The notes under the pieces were generated by a model. The model saw only the letters and a program-made list of their open reading frames with translations. It had not been told where the DNA came from and ran no database searches. Of a stretch of DNA of 9,926 nucleotides, positions 5,358 to 9,926 are shown piece by piece. How positions within the stretch are numbered: position 1 is the first letter of the stretch; each line of letters begins with the position of its first letter. Origin of the DNA: JBDLID01 sp039715055 (GTDB taxonomy: Bacteria > Desulfobacterota > Desulfobulbia > Desulfobulbales > Desulfocapsaceae); contig JBDLID010000111.1 in assembly GCA_039715055.1 (NCBI GenBank), positions 1-9,926 on the forward strand, read 5' to 3'. A program made the translations under genes and the position numbers.

Positions 5358-7616
5358 TTACGCCTTCTTGATCCGGATAGCACAGATCTTGTATTCAGGC
5401 TGTTTGGATCCGGGATCAAATGCATTGAGTGTCAGCTTATTAATAAGCAGCTTGACATCATACCATGGAACAAAGACAAGACCCGGACGGCAGACATCAC
5501 TGACCTTGGCCTGGAATGTCATGGTATCACGACGGGTTTCGAGAACCACATCATCACCATTCTTGATCCCGGCGGCCTTGGCATCATCCACATTGACCTC
5601 AACATAGGCTTTGGGGAATGAGCGGCGAAGCTCAGGAACCTTCATAGTCATTGTGCCTGTGTGCCAGTGATCAATGACGCGGCCGGTGGTAAGCACCATC
5701 GGATAATCCGCATCAGGCTCTTCCGCGGCAGGTTTGTATGGACGGAACCAGATGACTGCGCGGCCGTCAGGCTTGCCGTAGAAATGATACTTGTTTTTGT
5801 AATCCTTGGGGATATTGGGATCTTCACCACGGACGTAACGAATGTTGGTTCCGGGGTGATCCTCAGTGGGACAGGGCCACAGGATACCGGAGGCCTTTTC
5901 CATTCTGGCCCTGGTCATACCCTTGAAGTTGTAAGGCGTAATGGAGCTGACTTCACGCCACTCATTCCAGACATCATCAACTTCCTTGTAGGGAGTAACT
6001 TTGGGATCAACACCCATGCGCTTGGCAAAATCCATGAGGATGTCGAAATCAGGCTTACACTCACCAAGCGGTTCAGTTGATTTCTTCAACAGGGAATACC
6101 GCCTCTCGGAGCAGCCGTAGGTGCCGCGTTTCTCACACCAGAAGGCGGAGGGTAGCAGGACATCGGCGTATTTTACAGTCTCGGCATCCATGAAAGGCTC
6201 ACTGAGGACCATAAAATTATCTTTACGCTTCATTCCCTCGGTATAGATATTGACATTGGGGAGTGAATGGGCCGGGTTTGTACAGATGACAAACATCGCC
6301 TTGACCTTGGCTTCGGAAAAGGCATTCCACAGGGCCACAGTATGAAGACCCGGTTTAGGAGCGATGGTTCCGGGCTTAAGGCCCCACTGCTTCTCAACCT
6401 GGGCGCGATGCTCGGGCTTCTTGATCAGGCGGCCGGCAGGCAGCAGGTGACAGAGTCCGCCGGTATCGCGAACACCGCCGCAGGCGTTGGGCTGTCCGGT
6501 AAGTGAGAACGGAGTTGCGCCGGGCTTGCCGATCTGGCCGGTGAGGAGATGGAGGTTGGACACCAGGTTATTGGCCCATACTCCGCGAATACGCTGGTTG
6601 AGGCCCATACACCAGAAAGACGTGGTTCCGGAAGCCTCTGCAAACATTTTGGCGATTCTTCTGATCTGGTCAGCTGGTACACCAGAGATTTTCTCAGCTT
6701 TTTCCGGAGAATAATCGGCAAGAAATTTTACATAGGCATCAAAGTCAACCTTCTTCTTGTCGCTGGTCATGAAACTTACATATTTGCCGTGGAAACGCGG
6801 GTTATCAATCTCTTCATTGATTATGACATGAGCCATTGCGTTCAATATGGCAAGATCGGTTCCGGGCTTAAAAGAGACATGCTCGTCGGCGATCCGACCG
6901 GTATTGGTCTTTCGCGGATCGACAACAATAATTTTCACATTTGGATCAGCCTGCTTGCGGGCGGCAACACGTTTAAATAAAACGGGGTGACACTCGGACA
7001 TATTTGATCCGATGATAAAAAAGCAGGTGGCTGCATCAATATCCTTATAAGACCCGCAAGGCTCATCTTTACCAAAAGTCGTCACATAACCGCCAACGGC
7101 AGAAGCCATACAGAGACGAGGATTTCCTTCCACGTTGTTGGATCCCAGACCGGCTTTGAAGATCTTTGAGGCCAGGTAGGTTTCCTCGGTCAGGCACTGA
7201 CCGGAACCGTAATAGGCAACCGACTCGGGACCGTGATCCTTGATGGCACCCTTGAATTTAGAGGTGACAAGACTCATTGCCTCATCCCATGATGCCGGCT
7301 CAAGCTTGCCGTTTTTACGAATGTATGGCTGGGTCACCCTGTCCTTGGAATAAACAATGGGTGGCATGAGAGCCCCTTTGAGACAGAGGAATCCTTTGTT
7401 ATGGTTGTTGGGATCACCTTTGACGGTCACAACCTTGCCGCCTTTGATGCCAACCATTACACCACAGCCTGTCCCGCAGAAACGACAAACCGATTTGACC
7501 CACTCATCCGGCTCATTAGCAGCAGCTTTAACGACCGTGGTCAGCGGACCACCAATTGCCGCTAAGGCGGATGCTGCAGCCGCTGTCTTGAGTACTTCCC
7601 TTCTGGTGACTCTCAT
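5358..7616 (-). CDS. napA: NapA, periplasmic nitrate reductase, monomeric Desulfovibrio type
   Basis: Catalytic subunit reducing nitrate to nitrite in the periplasm, binding one [4Fe-4S] cluster and Mo-bis(pyranopterin guanine dinucleotide). With the start at ATG 7616 it has 752 residues, close to the D. desulfuricans enzyme and shorter than E. coli NapA (828). A Tat signal (TRREVLK, R5-R6, hydrophobic to about 30) is followed by cluster cysteines C44, C47, C51 and C78, with K80 as the lysine that bridges cluster and cofactor in the family. The Mo ligand is C169 in NPRLCMASAVGG. The C-terminal part has the NapA segments EKRGTYGCSERR and HWHTGTMTMKVPEL and a dinucleotide-binding domain from about 640. 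The longer start at 7661 is rejected because AAGGAG precedes 7616 and the Tat signal then begins normally. No napB lies nearby; two tetraheme cytochromes upstream are the probable electron donors. It is 198 nt after the second cytochrome. Confidence 0.96.
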   Translation of the reverse strand: MRVTRREVLKTAAAASALAAIGGPLTTVVKAAANEPDEWVKSVCRFCGTGCGVMVGIKGGKVVTVKGDPNNHNKGFLCLKGALMPPIVYSKDRVTQPYIRKNGKLEPASWDEAMSLVTSKFKGAIKDHGPESVAYYGSGQCLTEETYLASKIFKAGLGSNNVEGNPRLCMASAVGGYVTTFGKDEPCGSYKDIDAATCFFIIGSNMSECHPVLFKRVAARKQADPNVKIIVVDPRKTNTGRIADEHVSFKPGTDLAILNAMAHVIINEEIDNPRFHGKYVSFMTSDKKKVDFDAYVKFLADYSPEKAEKISGVPADQIRRIAKMFAEASGTTSFWCMGLNQRIRGVWANNLVSNLHLLTGQIGKPGATPFSLTGQPNACGGVRDTGGLCHLLPAGRLIKKPEHRAQVEKQWGLKPGTIAPKPGLHTVALWNAFSEAKVKAMFVICTNPAHSLPNVNIYTEGMKRKDNFMVLSEPFMDAETVKYADVLLPSAFWCEKRGTYGCSERRYSLLKKSTEPLGECKPDFDILMDFAKRMGVDPKVTPYKEVDDVWNEWREVSSITPYNFKGMTRARMEKASGILWPCPTEDHPGTNIRYVRGEDPNIPKDYKNKYHFYGKPDGRAVIWFRPYKPAAEEPDADYPMVLTTGRVIDHWHTGTMTMKVPELRRSFPKAYVEVNVDDAKAAGIKNGDDVVLETRRDTMTFQAKVSDVCRPGLVFVPWYDVKLLINKLTLNAFDPGSKQPEYKICAIRIKKA

Positions 7617-7625
7617 AGTTTTGCT

Positions 7626-7631
7626 CTCCTT
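7626..7631 (-). promoter_or_regulatory. Ribosome binding site deciding the napA start
   Basis: AAGGAG on the minus strand lies 9 bases before ATG 7616. It falls inside the longer open frame starting at 7661 and supports the shorter protein with the Tat signal at its N-terminus. Confidence 0.75.
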
Positions 7632-7814
7632 TAAAAAAGGGTTTTTAGTTGCCCCTACCAACTGACGGAGGAACTTTTAGCGAACCGCTGAACAACCGGT
7701 TCAACCTGATGGCGGCTATCTAGAAACTTTGTTCGAATTCACACAACGAGGAGTCAGAACAAAAGGCCCTTCATAGACAACCACTGACCAAAAAACATCT
7801 GCATTCTGCAGAGT

Positions 7815-8252
7815 CTAATTACTTTTACTTTCCGACTTCTTATACGCCTCGTGGTGCATGGAATTCTGATGAAAAGGATGGCACTCGTAACAATTCGGCT
7901 CAACACCGAACTTCTTTTCCATCCGGATCATCGCAGGCTCGTGACACTTGCGGCAGACACTTTTGGCGTCCGGTACAACCGCAAAGGGAATAGACCCCTT
8001 TCCATCGGGCTGGCCGTGACAGACGAAACACTTCATCAGGGCAACCCCATGCTTGGACTCATACCAGTTCTGGGCCACACGAGGTGTTACCTTTTTGTGA
8101 CACTCGTAACAGTCGGCAGCGTCATCGGGTGCCTTGAGGTGTTTGACAGATTCAGCCGAGGCCCATGTAGCGGCCAGACTAAGAACAAAGACAGCAACCG
8201 CCAGGCAGGCCGACCGTTTCCCCAAAATCAATGATTTATTGAATCGTTTCAT
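7815..8252 (-). CDS. Periplasmic tetraheme cytochrome c, probable NapA donor (NapM-like)
   Basis: The 145-residue precursor has a cleavable Sec signal (hydrophobic 15-30, likely cut after ASA at 31-33) and four CxxCH heme c sites: C48-H52, C75-H79, C100-H104 and C121-H125. Additional histidines (for example in SKHGV at 67-71, and H128, H133, H134) could serve as distal ligands. Its place directly upstream of napA corresponds to napM in the D. desulfuricans napCMADGH cluster, so NapM is the best guess, but I assign this by position and heme number rather than by a unique motif. The start overlaps the stop of the preceding cytochrome as TAATG with AGGAGG nine to ten bases upstream, so the two cytochromes are made together. 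The probable role is to deliver electrons to NapA in place of NapB. Confidence 0.9.
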   Translation of the reverse strand: MKRFNKSLILGKRSACLAVAVFVLSLAATWASAESVKHLKAPDDAADCYECHKKVTPRVAQNWYESKHGVALMKCFVCHGQPDGKGSIPFAVVPDAKSVCRKCHEPAMIRMEKKFGVEPNCYECHPFHQNSMHHEAYKKSESKSN

Positions 8253-8839
8253 TATTTGGACCCTCCTTTTTCAGCCGGCGCATAAGGATTCTCTGCAAGT
8301 TTCTTGGCAAACTCAGCACGTAACATTAAATCCTTATCAAATACAGGGAGGTGGCCAACATTGACATGACAACCCTGACACGTTTTTCTCGTTGTACCGT
8401 TTTTACCCAGGAACGCATCATGGGCCAGACCGCCGATTATTGAAATCGGTTCACCTTTGGCATTTTGCTTCAAATCTTTATGACAGGTCTGACACTTGGC
8501 GGTCAGGTCTGTTTTACGGGCATTAGTCTGCATCTTACGACGATCAAACGTACCGGGTTGAAATATTTTCTTGTCGTAATATTCATCCCGGGCGTAATAG
8601 TTGGTCAGGGGATTAAAATGGAACTCATGACACTGCTCACAGCTGATTTCCTTTTTATCCTTATCAAATGCGTGGGAGGAATTTTTCAGCTCATGCTGAT
8701 ACATCTTCACATCGTGGCAACGCATACACTCTTCAACGGCAGGCCTGTCTCCCGCTGCAGCAGAGGATGCACTCAGGGCCAATGCCAGGCCGAGAGAACC
8801 AACAAGGCCGGCCCAATTCATCAAATATTTCTTTTTCAT
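8252..8839 (-). CDS. Periplasmic tetraheme cytochrome c, first gene of the nap cluster
   Basis: The 195-residue precursor has a signal peptide (hydrophobic 8-28, likely cleaved after the SSAAAG stretch near 30) and four heme c motifs: C38-H42, C67-H71, C116-H120 and C154-H158. The 45-residue gap between the second and third hemes is rich in Tyr and charged residues. It occupies the napC position of the D. desulfuricans cluster but is not a NapC/NrfH protein by appearance: its only hydrophobic segment looks like a cleavable leader rather than an anchor. It is probably soluble and relays electrons from a membrane quinol dehydrogenase to the next cytochrome and NapA. The frame is open to ATG 8872, but ATG 8839 is preferred because AAGGAG lies seven bases upstream and the leader then has a normal basic start. 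It is coupled to the next gene by TAATG. Confidence 0.9.
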   Translation of the reverse strand: MKKKYLMNWAGLVGSLGLALALSASSAAAGDRPAVEECMRCHDVKMYQHELKNSSHAFDKDKKEISCEQCHEFHFNPLTNYYARDEYYDKKIFQPGTFDRRKMQTNARKTDLTAKCQTCHKDLKQNAKGEPISIIGGLAHDAFLGKNGTTRKTCQGCHVNVGHLPVFDKDLMLRAEFAKKLAENPYAPAEKGGSK

Positions 8840-8846
8840 ACGCCTG

Positions 8847-8852
8847 CTCCTT
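8847..8852 (-). promoter_or_regulatory. Ribosome binding site deciding the first cytochrome start
   Basis: AAGGAG on the minus strand lies 7 bases before ATG 8839 and inside the longer frame that begins at 8872. It supports the shorter protein with a conventional signal peptide. Confidence 0.75.
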
Positions 8853-9138
8853 AATGAACTCTTTTTCTCCATGGTAAAAAGCTGATTAGAACTTCAGTCT
8901 CATTAACAGCCGGTGGCAGAAAGCCAAGTGTCGCTCAACCATTCGGTACAGTGCAAGGAGGAGGAAGCGCTATACGAAGAGGAATTCCGTTTAAGCATTG
9001 TACAAAGTCCAAATGGCCAGACTTACAGATTCCTGACTTCCTGCAACCGACTGTTATGAATCGCTCAATTTTTCAGACCCAGGTCAACTCTATATGAAGG
9101 TTGGCCAAAGTAAATTAATTTAAGATAGCGTTCAATCT

Positions 9139-9154
9139 TGCAAGTTACATTCCA
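9139..9154 (-). promoter_or_regulatory. Candidate sigma-54 (-24/-12) promoter of the nap cluster
   Basis: On the minus strand the sequence reads TGGAATGTAACTTGCA. It matches TGGCACG-N4-TTGCA at 10 of 12 specified positions with correct GG-N10-GC spacing. Transcription would start near 9128. Two TACC-N4-GGTA dyads lie upstream at enhancer-like distances, as at the second promoter (1091-1106). Confidence 0.65.
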
Positions 9155-9156
9155 CC

Positions 9157-9185
9157 TTGCTTTTTTCAACATTAGCGAGAATAAT
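9157..9185 (+). promoter_or_regulatory. Possible sigma-70-type promoter of the sensor gene
   Basis: TTGCTT (9157-9162) and AATAAT (9180-9185) are separated by 17 bases; the -10 matches TATAAT at 5 of 6. Transcription would start near 9192, placing both dyad sites downstream of the start. Such hexamers are common in AT-rich DNA, so this is weak. Confidence 0.3.
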
Positions 9186-9204
9186 CACCACTAAGTCAAA
9201 AAAT

Positions 9205-9221
9205 CGCTACCTCGAGGTAAC
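9205..9221. promoter_or_regulatory. Candidate activator site, perfect dyad (promoter-proximal copy)
   Basis: The plus strand reads CGCTACCTCGAGGTAAC with a perfect 12-bp palindrome TACCTCGAGGTA at 9208-9219. Its centre is 61 bp upstream of the -24 GG of the nap promoter and 33 bp from the second copy. Confidence 0.6.
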
Positions 9222-9237
9222 GAATCCGCCACATTAA

Positions 9238-9254
9238 TGCTACCGAATGGTATC
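9238..9254. promoter_or_regulatory. Candidate activator site, TACC-N4-GGTA dyad (promoter-distal copy)
   Basis: The plus strand reads TGCTACCGAATGGTATC. It shares 11 of the 13 bases outside the central four with the copy at 9205-9221. Its centre is 94 bp upstream of the -24 GG of the nap promoter. It is also about 65 bp before the sensor gene start and could affect that gene. Confidence 0.55.
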
Positions 9255-9312
9255 AAGATAAAGGTCGATTTTTTTACCGACTCCATTTCTTGTATCACAG
9301 GGAGATCGAAAT

Positions 9313-9926
9313 ATGAAAAATCTTTTTAAAGATTTTATTTCCTCAACACTCAAACATCTCTTCTCCTTTTTCAGGTGGCTGGATGGCACATTTTCCCTCC
9401 GACTCAAGTTCATTGTAGCCATTGGCGCCATCATCTCCGTCTCATACATGACCCTGCTCTACCGAACCTCTGTGGTCGATAATGAGCTGATCATTCTCCA
9501 GGCCGAACAACAGGCCCGCATGCTCTACAACCAGATTCTCATTACCAGGCAGTGGGTTTCGGAACACAACGGCCTCTTTGTCATCAAACAGGAGGGAGTG
9601 GAGTCCAACCCCTTCCTTGACCTGCCTGTAATGAAAGACGAGACTGGGAATGAGTATGTGATGCGTAATCCGGCCATGGTCACCAGGGAATTATCAGAAT
9701 ATTCACACCAGAAAGGCCTGGGCAGCTTTCGCGTCACCAGTCTTGATCCGGTGAACCCTGCAAATACACCGGATAATTATGAAAAACAGTGCATGATCTA
9801 CTTCAACCACGGCGCCCCCGAATCCATCGACATCAGAGACAGCCCCGATGGACGGGTCGTTCGCTATATGGCTCCATTAAACGTCAAGGACTCATGTCTT
9901 GGCTGTCATGCCCAACACGGCTACAA
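9313..9926 (+). CDS. Membrane sensor protein with DUF3365/Tll0287-like heme domain, partial
   Basis: The frame is open from ATG 9313 to the window edge (204 codons). An amphipathic N-terminus is followed by a membrane helix (about 31-50) and an extracytoplasmic domain that resembles DUF3365 (Tll0287-like), the sensory domain at the N-terminus of many histidine kinases, diguanylate cyclases and chemoreceptors. Landmarks are EQQARMLYNQILITRQWV (64-82), the NPAMVTRELSEY segment (119-130), and RYMAPLNVKDSCLGCH, where C195-H199 is a heme c attachment motif. The output domain lies beyond the window, so kinase, cyclase or regulator remain open. GGGAGA precedes the ATG at normal spacing. It is divergent from the nap cluster, and redox, NO or similar ligand sensing through the heme is a reasonable inference. 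Confidence 0.87.
   Translation, partial: MKNLFKDFISSTLKHLFSFFRWLDGTFSLRLKFIVAIGAIISVSYMTLLYRTSVVDNELIILQAEQQARMLYNQILITRQWVSEHNGLFVIKQEGVESNPFLDLPVMKDETGNEYVMRNPAMVTRELSEYSHQKGLGSFRVTSLDPVNPANTPDNYEKQCMIYFNHGAPESIDIRDSPDGRVVRYMAPLNVKDSCLGCHAQHGY

Larger units (their letters stand above)
8840..9312. other. 473-bp divergent intergenic region between nap and the heme sensor gene
   Basis: I see no gene here. It holds a sigma-54-like promoter for nap (9139-9154, minus), two dyad sites upstream of it (9205-9221 and 9238-9254), a possible sigma-70-type promoter for the plus-strand sensor gene (9157-9185) and that gene's ribosome site (GGGAGA just before ATG 9313). The predicted nap leader from about 9128 to 8840 is long (about 290 nt). 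I find no recognisable riboswitch or strong hairpin in it. Confidence 0.6.

Noticed and set aside
6549..6980. Plus-strand open frame of 143 codons inside napA
   Set aside because: It is antisense to conserved NapA sequence, with no domain or ribosome site.
7790..7811. Possible intrinsic terminator between the second cytochrome and napA
   Set aside because: The stem is only 5 bp (CTGCA/TGCAG) and is separated from the six-T run; at most it is a weak attenuator.
8252..8839. NapC/NrfH-type quinol dehydrogenase identity for the first cytochrome
   Set aside because: The N-terminal hydrophobic segment ends in a typical cleavage region, and the heme spacing does not look like NapC/NrfH.
9240..9737. 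Two short minus-strand open frames (9240-9449 and 9525-9737)
   Set aside because: They overlap the plus-strand sensor gene, whose heme motif and membrane helix are clear.
1..9926. CRISPR arrays, tRNA or rRNA genes, insertion sequences, integration sites
   Set aside because: I saw no tandem spaced repeats, clover-leaf sequences, transposase frames or terminal inverted repeats.

Overview
The window looks like chromosomal DNA of an anaerobic, cytochrome-rich bacterium, most probably a Desulfobacterota (deltaproteobacterial) sulfate reducer or sulfur disproportionator. This is inferred from three things: a short monomeric-type periplasmic nitrate reductase with no NapB, a gene order resembling the Desulfovibrio desulfuricans cluster napCMADGH, and several small tetraheme cytochromes c. 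I cannot name a genus. All genes run on the minus strand except the last, partial one.

Nap region, read right to left in transcription order. Two exported tetraheme cytochromes c (8839-8252 and 8252-7815) precede napA (7616-5358, Tat-exported Mo-bisPGD nitrate reductase) and napD (5355-5050, its Tat-signal chaperone). A very strong intrinsic terminator (5043-5003) follows napD. After it comes a 30-bp near-palindrome, then a second set of genes: a napG-like four-cluster ferredoxin with no Tat leader (4907-4407), a napH-like quinol-oxidising membrane protein with a large extra periplasmic domain (4407-2764), an exported DUF1566/Lcl-type protein (2706-2251), and a single-pass membrane protein (2138-1338) whose whole periplasmic part is a paralogue of the NapH-like C-terminal domain.

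Left end. A separate minus-strand operon starts with a membrane-anchored tetraheme cytochrome (947-396), translationally coupled to a Tat-exported ferredoxin-like iron-sulfur subunit (396 to beyond position 1). This is the usual start of a membrane oxidoreductase module of the NrfCD/DsrOP type. Right end. A plus-strand gene (9313 to beyond 9926), divergent from nap, encodes a membrane sensor with a DUF3365/Tll0287-like domain and a heme c motif.

How it may work together. Quinol or cytoplasmic reductant would feed NapG/NapH-like proteins, then the periplasmic tetraheme cytochromes, then NapA, in place of the missing NapB and NapC. The most striking signal is regulatory. Both long intergenic regions (948-1337 and 8840-9312) carry a sigma-54-like -24/-12 element on the minus strand, preceded by two copies of a TACC-N4-GGTA dyad. 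Measured from the -24 GG, the dyad centres lie at 61 and 94 bp in one region and at 62 and 94 bp in the other. This suggests that one sigma-54 enhancer-binding activator controls both the nap cluster and the left-end operon. The heme-containing sensor next to nap is a natural candidate for its input.
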